Shown: positions 1 through 6,404 of the stretch, in pieces
Numbering within the stretch: position 1 is the stretch's first letter
Layout of the letters: every line of letters starts with the position of its first letter
Assembly (NCBI GenBank): GCA_008933525.1
Contig: WBUV01000193.1
Location: 1-6,404, forward strand
Direction of reading: 5' to 3'
From: Bacteroidales bacterium
Lineage (GTDB): Bacteria; Bacteroidota; Bacteroidia; Bacteroidales; Tenuifilaceae
Length of the DNA stretch: 6,404 bases
Program-made: the position numbers and the translations under genes
Notes under the pieces: generated by a model
Seen by the model: the letters and a program-made list of their open reading frames with translations, nothing else
Told to the model about the DNA's origin: nothing
The model's database searches: none

Positions 1-225
1 ATTCAAACCACTTAAAAGATTGCCAATGGTTTGACCCCAACGGATTTGTCCTTCAACAATATTAAATGAATCGACAGGTATTCCATACTCTAGGATTGGT
101 GCTGGAGTCTCAATAACCTCAGGCTCCTTATTTGAAGTGTTCACTCCGCTTGTCCCTGTAAATAAATCAACTGCAATAATAGAAAGTGCAACAATAACCA
201 AAATCAACAAAACCTTACGAATCAT
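1..225 (-). CDS. N-terminus of a membrane-anchored protein, probably an M23-family peptidoglycan metallopeptidase (partial)
   Basis: Seventy-five codons are open from an ATG (CAT on the plus strand at 223-225) to the left edge, so the catalytic part is missing. The start is fixed by an in-frame TAA at 247-249 with no other ATG between. The protein opens with MIRK followed by a hydrophobic stretch at about residues 5-22 (VLLILVIVALSIIAV), which fits a signal anchor or uncleaved signal peptide. A polar, proline-rich linker at about 24-45 follows. The segment EYGIPVDSFNIVEGQIRWGQ at residues 46-65, followed by TIGNLL, matches what I remember of the N-terminal region of Bacteroidota M23 (LytM-type) zinc endopeptidases. 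These act on peptidoglycan cross-links in the periplasm. No HxxxD or HxH zinc motif can be seen here, so the family call rests on this resemblance alone. The gene diverges from thiL and has a plausible promoter of its own. Another anchored periplasmic protein remains possible. Confidence 0.6.
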   Translation of the reverse strand, partial: MIRKVLLILVIVALSIIAVDLFTGTSGVNTSNKEPEVIETPAPILEYGIPVDSFNIVEGQIRWGQTIGNLLSGLN

Positions 226-262
226 CCTATTAATATTAAAAAGTAATTACAAAAATTTGTCC

Positions 263-295
263 CAAAACTAACAAAAAGATGACATGGGATGACAA
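263..295 (-). promoter_or_regulatory. Predicted Bacteroidota-type promoter of the M23-like gene
   Basis: Read on the minus strand, TAGTTTTG (263-270) is an exact match to the Bacteroidota -7 consensus TAnnTTTG. A TTG that could be the -33 element lies at 293-295, with a 22-bp spacer, inside the range reported for the phylum's primary sigma factor. Transcription would begin near 256 and give a leader of about 30 nt before the ATG at 225. The leader is A/T-rich with no clear Shine-Dalgarno sequence. This is a consensus match only. Confidence 0.5.
278..294. repeat. Short direct repeat GATGACA, 10-bp period
   Basis: Two copies of GATGACA (278-284 and 288-294) are separated by TGG, so their starts are exactly 10 bp apart, about one helical turn. 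The pair lies almost wholly in the spacer of the predicted promoter for the leftward gene and overlaps its -33 triplet. It could be a site for a dimeric regulator, but a seven-base repeat can arise by chance. Confidence 0.35.
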
Positions 296-375
296 CTATA
301 AGAAAATAAAGTTTGAAATGAGCTTGATTTGACTTTGTTTAAGGAACCAGGAGGAGTATTATTAACATTTTTAGG

Positions 376-383
376 TAGTTTTG
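376..383 (+). promoter_or_regulatory. Possible -7 promoter element for thiL
   Basis: TAGTTTTG matches TAnnTTTG exactly, and is the same octamer as in the divergent promoter, here on the plus strand. It lies 16 bases before the thiL ATG, so the leader would be only about 10 nt. No TTG or TTTG lies 17-23 bases upstream; the nearest TTTG is at 334-337, which is too far. The site is therefore only half supported. Confidence 0.25.
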
Positions 384-399
384 CAGAAAATAATTCGAA

Positions 400-1443
400 A
401 TGAGTAGCAAAAAAAACAAGACTGAACTTTACGAACTGGGTGAGTTCCAATTGATAGATAGGTTGACAGAATCGTTTAAACCAAAAAACGCATCTACTGC
501 TTTTGGTATTGGCGATGACTGTGCAGTTATATCGCCTAAAGGGAAAAAAATGGTTGTAACCACAGACCTACTTCTGGAGGGGATTCATTTTGACCTAACA
601 TATTTCCCCCTAAAACACCTTGGTTATAAGTCGGTTATTGTTAACATAAGCGATGTGTATGCAATGAATGCCACACCTACTCAAATAACAGTATCGCTCG
701 GTATATCGAAAAGGTTTTGCGTGGAGGATTTGGAGGATCTCTATGCCGGCATAAAACTAGCATGCGATAGGTATGGAGTTGATTTGGTTGGCGGCGATAC
801 CTCCTCGTCGTTCACAGGACTTACAATAAGCATAACTGCAATTGGCGAGGTTAATGAATCCGACATTGTTTACCGGAGCGGTGCACAAGTAAACGATTTG
901 ATTTGTGTTACGGGAAACCTTGGAGCAGCCTATATGGGATTGCAACTGCTGGAACGCGAAAAAAGGGTTTTCGAGAGTAACAGTACAGCAAAACCTGAAT
1001 TAAAAGAGTATGAGTATATTCTTGAGCGAATACTCAAGCCAGAAGCTCGAAAAAACTTTATTGAAGAATTAAAGGAAAAGGGTATAAAACCCACCTCGAT
1101 GATAGATATATCGGACGGTTTATCTTCAGAGCTCCTTCATATTTGTAAGAATTCTGAAAAGGGCTGTAGAATTTACATTGAGAAAATTCCTATTGATGAA
1201 CAAACCTCACAAATGGCGGAAGAGTTAGGCATTGAGCCTACAGTTGCAGCATTAAATGGTGGAGAGGATTACGAACTTCTTTTCACTGTTCCTATATCGA
1301 CACTTGAAACCATTACACAAATGAAAGGGGTTTCAATTATTGGTCATATTACAGAGCAATCAACAGGGGCGTATCTGGTAACACAGTCGAACGATGAAAT
1401 TAAGCTTACCGCTCAAGGCTGGAATTCGTTAAAGAAAGAATAG
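400..1443 (+). CDS. thiL: Thiamine-monophosphate kinase ThiL
   Basis: ThiL phosphorylates thiamine monophosphate with ATP to give thiamine diphosphate, the last step of cofactor synthesis in the cytoplasm. The 347-residue product is of usual length for the family and has the PurM/AIR-synthase-like layout. Conserved metal- and nucleotide-binding motifs appear in order: GIGDDCAV (36-43), TTDLLLEGIHF (54-64), NISDVYAMNATP (82-93) and GGDTS (131-135) in the N-terminal half. The C-terminal half has VTGNLGAAYMGL (170-181), DISDGLSSEL (236-245) and GGEDYELLF (287-295). No key residue seems to be missing. The ATG is fixed by an in-frame TAA at 391-393. There is no Shine-Dalgarno sequence at normal distance, only an A-rich leader, as is common in this phylum. 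The gene stands alone on its strand, diverges from the M23-like gene and ends against a shared terminator with gcvH. The leader shows no thiamine-diphosphate riboswitch. Confidence 0.97.
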   Translation: MSSKKNKTELYELGEFQLIDRLTESFKPKNASTAFGIGDDCAVISPKGKKMVVTTDLLLEGIHFDLTYFPLKHLGYKSVIVNISDVYAMNATPTQITVSLGISKRFCVEDLEDLYAGIKLACDRYGVDLVGGDTSSSFTGLTISITAIGEVNESDIVYRSGAQVNDLICVTGNLGAAYMGLQLLEREKRVFESNSTAKPELKEYEYILERILKPEARKNFIEELKEKGIKPTSMIDISDGLSSELLHICKNSEKGCRIYIEKIPIDEQTSQMAEELGIEPTVAALNGGEDYELLFTVPISTLETITQMKGVSIIGHITEQSTGAYLVTQSNDEIKLTAQGWNSLKKE

Positions 1444-1454
1444 GCAATAAAAGA

Positions 1455-1476
1455 AAAACCCGCCTAAGCGGGTTTT
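1455..1476. terminator. Bidirectional intrinsic terminator between thiL and gcvH
   Basis: CCCGC (1459-1463) pairs with GCGGG (1468-1472) around a CTAA loop. The stem is extended by four A:T pairs (1455-1458 with 1473-1476), giving nine perfect base pairs. On the minus strand the GC core is followed by TTTTTCTTTT, a good U-tract for ending gcvH. On the plus strand it is followed by TTTTCT, shorter but adequate for thiL. The hairpin fills the 36-bp gap between the two convergent stop codons, so it probably serves both genes, gcvH better than thiL. Confidence 0.9.
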
Positions 1477-1479
1477 CTA

Positions 1480-1860
1480 CTATTCGTTAATTGTTCCTTT
1501 GTACTGTTCTGGTGTGAGTAACTCGTTAAGTTCAGCAGGATTTGAAACTTTAACTTTAATCATCCAACCATCGCCGTAAGGATCTTTGTTAACCACATCG
1601 GGTTGCTCAGTAATTTTTGGGTTAACCTCAAGAACCTCGCCTGCAACTGGCATAAACATATCCGATACAGTTTTAACAGCCTCGATTGTACCAAAAACTT
1701 CCTCTTTAGCAAGAGTTTCACCAACGGTTTCAATCTCAATAAAAACGATATCGCCTAGTTGAGATTGAGCAAAGTCGGTAACGCCAATTGTAGCCACATC
1801 ACCTTCAACTTTAATCCACTCGTGATCTTTAGTGTACTTTAGATTTGATGGAACGTTCAT
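1480..1860 (-). CDS. gcvH: Glycine cleavage system H protein
   Basis: The H protein carries the lipoyl arm that shuttles the aminomethyl group from P protein (glycine decarboxylase) to T protein and is reoxidised by L protein, in the cytoplasm. The product has 126 residues, the normal length. Family landmarks are YTKDHEW (9-15), GVTDFAQSQLGDIVFIE (26-42), the lipoylation segment GTIEAVKTVSDMFMP (57-71) with K63 as the expected lipoyl lysine, the NPKI turn (80-83), VNKDPYGDGWM (90-100), and the C-terminal LLTPEQY. The ATG at 1858-1860 is the first after an in-frame TAA at 1873-1875. The leader is A-rich with no Shine-Dalgarno sequence. gcvP and gcvT are not in the window. gcvH follows sprA on the same strand after 128 bp, in a spacer with a plausible promoter, and ends at a strong terminator. 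The H protein also takes part in lipoate transfer in some bacteria; nothing here addresses that. Confidence 0.98.
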   Translation of the reverse strand: MNVPSNLKYTKDHEWIKVEGDVATIGVTDFAQSQLGDIVFIEIETVGETLAKEEVFGTIEAVKTVSDMFMPVAGEVLEVNPKITEQPDVVNKDPYGDGWMIKVKVSNPAELNELLTPEQYKGTINE

Positions 1861-1906
1861 TGTTATAATCTTTTATCAGTTAATATTTTAGTTTGGTATT
1901 GATTTT

Positions 1907-1939
1907 CAAAAGTACTCATTTTTAGAATTGGTATTGTAA
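1907..1939 (-). promoter_or_regulatory. Predicted promoter of gcvH
   Basis: On the minus strand TACTTTTG (1907-1914) matches the Bacteroidota -7 consensus TAnnTTTG exactly. At the same 22-bp spacing as in the promoter of the M23-like gene there is TTA (1937-1939), one mismatch from the -33 TTG. The leader would be about 40 nt. This lets gcvH be transcribed independently of sprA, although no clear terminator separates the two genes and readthrough is also possible. Confidence 0.45.
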
Positions 1940-1988
1940 CATCGCAGCTATTTTTATTTTTTATTCATGTGTTATTGAGCAATAATAT

Positions 1989-4900
1989 CTACTTAACCAG
2001 CTCAAAGCGAACGCTAAATCCAAAACTTGAGTTAGTTGTTCTAAAGGTTTTTGAAACTTTTGGAGCATTAACAACCCTGTCGAAGAAGACCCGAATAGTT
2101 ACCTGCTCGTTAATACGATAATCGGCCGATGTTTTAATAGTGTTTACAAATTGCCCAGCAATAGTCTCATTGGTCTCCTCCACTATTTTCCGAAGAACTG
2201 TTGTGTTGTTTCGAAGCGAGAGATCTACAGTAATCCTCAAGTCACTTTTTAGCGCTTTTTTATCGCCACTTTCCGATTCAAAAAACAAGGGAACATTCTC
2301 GAAACGGTAACCCGCACCTATGATATACTCACTGCCAAATATCTCCGTTAACTGAGTGTTAGCAAAACTCATGGCCAAAGAGCGAGTTGTTTTAACCTCG
2401 ATACGTGTAGTTAAATTATTTTGCCAGCCTATGTCCATTCCAATTAATGGCCAAAACTGCTCATTAATGGAAACATTGGTTATTTCGCGCTGGGGTACAA
2501 AGTCGTTGTTAATATTGCGAACGTAACTAAACCCATCGTCATCTTCGGTGTATGTTAGGTTGGTTGCATACGAACCAATTGTATATAGCGATCGATAACC
2601 ATGAGTAAGCGTAAATGTCTTAAAGTAGTTTTTAAATGGCTTGATCTTGGCTAATCCATCGTAAGTCAATTGCCAGTTTGGCATTGGAATAACTGGGAAA
2701 TCTCGTAACGAAACCTTTTCGGGAGATGTATTGGTGTATGCCGATAGGAACGAAAGTCGAAGCACATCCTGCGATAATGGACCATAGCCTTCGGGAAATC
2801 CAGTTAAGGGATCGATCGTTGTTGGATCGTAACCCTGCGAAGGATTTGCTACTCTATTTGCACTTAAACGTTGGGCTATTTTAAATCGGTTACTGGTCAT
2901 TCTAAAAAAGGCCTTCGAGTTATCGGCTCTTTTTTTACCTTCGAACGCTGTACCCAAGGATATTACGCTTATACTGAAATTTCCGTTTGTAATGGGGCTA
3001 AGGTTGGTGTAAGTTCCATCCTCCAGGGCCCTAAGAGTAACATTTCGATTACGCGAATAAATTCTATTGGCAGTAAAATCTATTTTAAACCCTGGCACAG
3101 GTTCAATTGTACTCCTAAAGTTCAAATTCTCGGTATGGGTGAATACAGTTGGGGTGTTAAAACTAGTATCGCGTGTTAACCAACCATTATCGGCGGCTTT
3201 CCACGGGAAATTTGGATCTTGCCAACCAGCTACAAACTCCCATCCTGGTGCGGTAAGTCCTCCAAGGTTATCGGTACCTAAAATCTTTGTTCCTGGCTTA
3301 TATCCTGGAAGTAAAGTACCATTTGTTTCGGTGTAAGATAGCGATACACTTTTAACACTCATCATTAACCTCAAGGTCCCCTCTACAGCAAACTTAAATG
3401 GATTCATAGTTTCAGGAACTTTACCCTCAACCAAAACCCGACAATTCTTCAACTCTTGTTCGGATTTGATGGTTATTCGTTTATCTGTTTTGGTCTCCAT
3501 CTGCACCTTTACTTCCTTGCCTTTCTCATCGTAAACTTTAACGGTAACCTTATCGGCCTTAAGATTGTGTGTAATGGACTTGGCAATATTAGGTCGTAAA
3601 TTAACGCCCTCCTGCTCGTACTTAACTGTTTTGGTTTTAGGTGCAGCACCGCGAGCTCTCTGGTCGAATTTTTGATTAATTCGTTTTAAGTATCCGACCT
3701 TATTGAACAGATTTGTTATGTTAACCTGTCCGTTTAGCTGCATTGTATTGGCGTTCTGAATTTTGTTCCCAGGGTCAAAAATAGATGTATCGGCCATAAC
3801 CGCTCCAGCTTCCCAACGATAGATTCCTGAATAACGTGCCGTTACCGATGTCCAATCGAGGAATGGAATCTTACTTAAAGGCAGTGTATATGTTAGGTTA
3901 AATTGATGGTTATACATCGTATTGCGCCCCATTTTTACAATGTTCGACCAAACAGAATCCTTCCAATGCTCGTAGCTTCGAGGGTCTCTATTTCTATCGA
4001 CCATTCCATCGGGTTCATCAATCCGCGCAGTATTACTTGCAGTAAAATCAAACTTAAGGGCCTGAGTAAAATCCCAATTTATGGAGTAGTTCCTATTCCA
4101 CTGAAAATCCTTAGAATAAGTGGGGGCCAAAATCTCGTTAGGATTGCGGATATTCCTAAACTGCTGTTCAAAGTAGTTCCGGTTTAAATCCGTACGGAAT
4201 GATATTTGCGATGGTAAAAGCGAAAAGTTAAAATCTTTAATTATTCGTAAATATCTAGAATTAAAGAGTTTTGTTTTTTGAAAGGGTGAAATAAACTTGC
4301 TCTGTCTATTAAAATTATAGGTTAGCGCTCCTCGAACAGCACGCTGTATTTTATGGTTTGTATTTATATTGCGCGAATACAATTCACTGAATGAGTAACT
4401 TACCGAAAAGTTCGAAATATTCCAGAAGCGTGGCTTATCAACTTGTTTATCGATTTTGACATTAGTAAAATTGATGCTTCTCCGGCGAGTATAATCCTGA
4501 GCAATCCTTTTGATTGAATCTCTATCGGATGAAGTGGCATTACGCAGAGCTTCGCGCATTTTAACATCCGGATCGAGTGGGTTGTACTGAGGATTAGAGA
4601 TTGATTCGCTAAATCCTGCATACAAAGGAACTCTTATATTAAGCTTTTCGGGGAAAAACTTACCCAGTTCAATAGATGAGCTTACATCGTACTCGTAATG
4701 ATTTACGGTGCTTCGCTCGTTTACTTTTTTCTCAATCGAACCAAAACCTGGAGTATAGGTACTACCAGCGAGAGTAACCGAGCCTAAATCGGCGAGTTTT
4801 GCCGATAGTCGAGCATTTGCAGCCCAGCCGCCCTGATCGTTGAAGTTTGTCAAGCGGAACTCGTTAAACCATGCAATTACAGATTTTGGTAGTCCATCGT

Positions 4901-6404
4901 CGCCAGTGTTTGTTGCCTGAGCAGGATTTCTCACACCAATCATTATCACTTTAACATTGCTCAAGTTGGGGTTACCCGTAACCTTTATCTTTTTAGATCC
5001 AACCAATTTTTCGTAAACCGTATTCAATGTTATCCTGGAGCCAGGTTTATTCATCGCATCATTTCGAGCAATTTTTAGGTCAACTAAATCCTCAAGTGTA
5101 ATATTGATAAGGTTTTCGCGAGGCCAAACAATTTCTCTATCGGCTTCGCTATTGTTATTATAAAACCTTTCTCTATGAGGAGTTAGGTAAAGGGGTACTT
5201 CGTACTCGTAGTAGTTATTCGTATAGTCGGTTCCAAGCCTTATAAAGGCAGTAACCTCCTCATCTTTTAGCTGAAAACCATCGATCATTTCAGCGTGAAC
5301 ATCCATTTTCAGGTGCTTGTACTGCCTGATATCAACATTTACATTTTTAAAAGCAGCGCGAGCATCGCCATCGGCAAGGTTTTCAATTTTGAACTCCATC
5401 GATTGCTCATTCAACTCTGTTAATTGGGGTTGGCTAGGATCCACCACCCTATCGACTCCCGGAGGCAAAACATAGTTTACAGGTGTACGCTTATTGTTCT
5501 CCTCAATATTTACAGCCGATATTGCAAATGTGCTTGTAGGTAAATCGGCCGAGGGCATTCCTTCCTGTCCTTCAATTAATGCATAGTTATACTTACGCCA
5601 CTCGCCACGCACAAGCTCAAGAGTTGCAAATCGGAGTATCAGTGTATCGGTAAATCCTTTCAAATACATACGCATAAATCGAATGGACTTAAAATCGTCG
5701 ATTGGACCAACTATCCTCTCATACTCCGATACAGGAACCTTAAACTGGTACCATTTAACCGGAATATTGTTGGGCTTATCCTTTTCGCCGGTAATAACAT
5801 TGGTAATGTAATTACTACCAACCTGCATGTCGCTAGGTCGCAACGAGATTCGATATTGATAGTAAGCCTCGTTCTCGTTCATGGTAATATCGGACCCAAA
5901 CTCCTCCACATCGGGAGTTGAATAACTTTGGCTTGAGGTTGTTGATGTTGCAACTGGTGAGTTGTTCTCTGTGTTGTTGAAATACTTATACCGATCAAGA
6001 ATAGTAGCCCGTTTCTGATCAAACTCATTGGCTAGGTAATACTTAAAATCATCGCTCGAAGGGTCGTTTTCAACCCTGCTTATTAACTCATCGTTGCTAA
6101 CTCGGCCTCTTACCTCGTTTACAAATGTTTGGAAGAACGAAAGTTCGTCGGGTATACCATCGCCATCCAAATCTGATCCACCTAAACCGTCGAGACCTAT
6201 ATCCTGATATTTTCTCTTTCCCTCGTCGTTATCGAAACCAACTGGAAGATACTGTTTGGTTGGAATTCGACCCCAAGCCGTTGTGTCGAGTTTCTCCATT
6301 TCAGGTGTAGTTGGCAATCCACTCTCAAACGATTTGCGTCCATCCTTTAAAACATCCTCCGAAATATTACCTAGGTTTATATAGAAATCGCCACCTTGTG
6401 CAAG
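1989..6404 (-). CDS. sprA: Type IX secretion outer-membrane translocon SprA/Sov, C-terminal part (partial)
   Basis: SprA (Sov in Porphyromonas) is the giant outer-membrane beta-barrel, reported as 36 strands, through which type IX secretion cargo leaves the cell; it is needed for gliding and for surface or secreted proteins. The frame is open from the right edge to TAG at 1989-1991, giving 1,471 residues of a family usually near 2,400-2,500. The N-terminus with its signal peptide lies outside the window. Recognisable segments, numbered from the right edge: GDFYINLGNISEDVLKDGRK (5-24), RPSDMQVGSNYIT (about 187-199), RFMRMYLKGF and LRFATLELVRGEWRKY (about 243-271), IAWFNEFRLTNFNDQGGWAA (about 508-527), RVPLYAGFSESISNPQYNPL (about 590-610), PMPNWQLTYDGLAKI (about 1238-1252), LTEIFGSEYIIGAGYRF (about 1347-1363), and a C-terminal alternating pattern ending SFGFSVRFELVK, as in barrel proteins. 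Alternating hydrophobic/aromatic stretches over the last 950 or so residues fit barrel strands. A TTG at 6315-6317 can be taken for a start but is an internal Leu codon. gcvH follows downstream. No frameshift is seen. Confidence 0.96.
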   Translation of the reverse strand, partial: LAQGGDFYINLGNISEDVLKDGRKSFESGLPTTPEMEKLDTTAWGRIPTKQYLPVGFDNDEGKRKYQDIGLDGLGGSDLDGDGIPDELSFFQTFVNEVRGRVSNDELISRVENDPSSDDFKYYLANEFDQKRATILDRYKYFNNTENNSPVATSTTSSQSYSTPDVEEFGSDITMNENEAYYQYRISLRPSDMQVGSNYITNVITGEKDKPNNIPVKWYQFKVPVSEYERIVGPIDDFKSIRFMRMYLKGFTDTLILRFATLELVRGEWRKYNYALIEGQEGMPSADLPTSTFAISAVNIEENNKRTPVNYVLPPGVDRVVDPSQPQLTELNEQSMEFKIENLADGDARAAFKNVNVDIRQYKHLKMDVHAEMIDGFQLKDEEVTAFIRLGTDYTNNYYEYEVPLYLTPHRERFYNNNSEADREIVWPRENLINITLEDLVDLKIARNDAMNKPGSRITLNTVYEKLVGSKKIKVTGNPNLSNVKVIMIGVRNPAQATNTGDDGLPKSVIAWFNEFRLTNFNDQGGWAANARLSAKLADLGSVTLAGSTYTPGFGSIEKKVNERSTVNHYEYDVSSSIELGKFFPEKLNIRVPLYAGFSESISNPQYNPLDPDVKMREALRNATSSDRDSIKRIAQDYTRRRSINFTNVKIDKQVDKPRFWNISNFSVSYSFSELYSRNINTNHKIQRAVRGALTYNFNRQSKFISPFQKTKLFNSRYLRIIKDFNFSLLPSQISFRTDLNRNYFEQQFRNIRNPNEILAPTYSKDFQWNRNYSINWDFTQALKFDFTASNTARIDEPDGMVDRNRDPRSYEHWKDSVWSNIVKMGRNTMYNHQFNLTYTLPLSKIPFLDWTSVTARYSGIYRWEAGAVMADTSIFDPGNKIQNANTMQLNGQVNITNLFNKVGYLKRINQKFDQRARGAAPKTKTVKYEQEGVNLRPNIAKSITHNLKADKVTVKVYDEKGKEVKVQMETKTDKRITIKSEQELKNCRVLVEGKVPETMNPFKFAVEGTLRLMMSVKSVSLSYTETNGTLLPGYKPGTKILGTDNLGGLTAPGWEFVAGWQDPNFPWKAADNGWLTRDTSFNTPTVFTHTENLNFRSTIEPVPGFKIDFTANRIYSRNRNVTLRALEDGTYTNLSPITNGNFSISVISLGTAFEGKKRADNSKAFFRMTSNRFKIAQRLSANRVANPSQGYDPTTIDPLTGFPEGYGPLSQDVLRLSFLSAYTNTSPEKVSLRDFPVIPMPNWQLTYDGLAKIKPFKNYFKTFTLTHGYRSLYTIGSYATNLTYTEDDDGFSYVRNINNDFVPQREITNVSINEQFWPLIGMDIGWQNNLTTRIEVKTTRSLAMSFANTQLTEIFGSEYIIGAGYRFENVPLFFESESGDKKALKSDLRITVDLSLRNNTTVLRKIVEETNETIAGQFVNTIKTSADYRINEQVTIRVFFDRVVNAPKVSKTFRTTNSSFGFSVRFELVK

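Noticed and set aside
349..354. Perfect Shine-Dalgarno-like AGGAGG upstream of thiL
   Set aside because: It lies 45 bases before the thiL ATG, no ATG follows at a suitable distance, and an in-frame TAA at 391-393 rules out a longer ThiL. Probably chance in an A/G-rich stretch.
268..450. A 60-codon minus-strand frame across the thiL start and intergenic region
   Set aside because: It overlaps the thiL start and the divergent promoter region, and its product resembles nothing I recognise.
757..945. A 62-codon minus-strand frame inside thiL
   Set aside because: It is antisense to conserved ThiL motifs such as GGDTS, so it is a shadow of the coding strand.
1972..1985. Inverted repeat TTATTGAGCAATAA just after the sprA stop codon
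   Set aside because: It is a short A/T-rich stem with a very small loop and no U-tract after it on the sprA strand, so it is too weak to call a terminator.
2871..4187. Open frames of 89-102 codons on the plus strand opposite sprA
   Set aside because: They lie wholly within the well-supported sprA reading frame, have no recognisable motifs and no leader signals; they are antisense shadows.
4400..4621. A 73-codon minus-strand frame inside sprA
   Set aside because: It overlaps sprA in another frame; the sprA frame is intact there with conserved residues, so this is not a frameshift remnant or a separate gene.

Overview
The window looks like the chromosome of a member of the Bacteroidota, probably Bacteroidia. 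It carries the C-terminal 60% or so of the type IX secretion translocon SprA/Sov, a protein confined to that phylum. Base composition is about 40% GC by eye. The starts lack Shine-Dalgarno sequences and sit behind A/T-rich leaders, and intergenic sites match the Bacteroidota promoter -7 consensus TAnnTTTG. I assign the phylum with confidence, but not a genus.

Layout: (1) 1-225, minus strand: the first 75 codons of a membrane-anchored protein cut by the window edge. It resembles the N-terminus of Bacteroidota M23-family peptidoglycan metallopeptidases. (2) 226-399: a divergent promoter region. (3) 400-1443, plus strand: thiL, thiamine-monophosphate kinase, complete. (4) 1444-1479: a strong hairpin terminator shared by the convergent thiL and gcvH. 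(5) 1480-1860, minus strand: gcvH, the lipoyl carrier H protein of the glycine cleavage system, complete. (6) 1861-1988: a short spacer with a plausible gcvH promoter. (7) 1989-6404, minus strand: the 3' part of sprA (sov), running off the right edge.

The genes are housekeeping or core-lineage functions: cell-wall processing, thiamine diphosphate synthesis, one-carbon metabolism, and protein export across the outer membrane. sprA and gcvH are codirectional with gcvH downstream, an order I recall from other Bacteroidota genomes. Their functions have no obvious link, and gcvH appears able to use its own promoter. ThiL makes thiamine diphosphate, and the neighbouring H protein serves the glycine cleavage complex, but nothing here shows coregulation; they are convergent.

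I see no mobile element, CRISPR array, RNA gene or new multi-gene system. The points worth a second look are small: an aspartate-rich calcium-loop-like motif in SprA, a soluble-looking insertion inside its barrel region, and a 10-bp-phased direct repeat in the promoter spacer of the M23-like gene.
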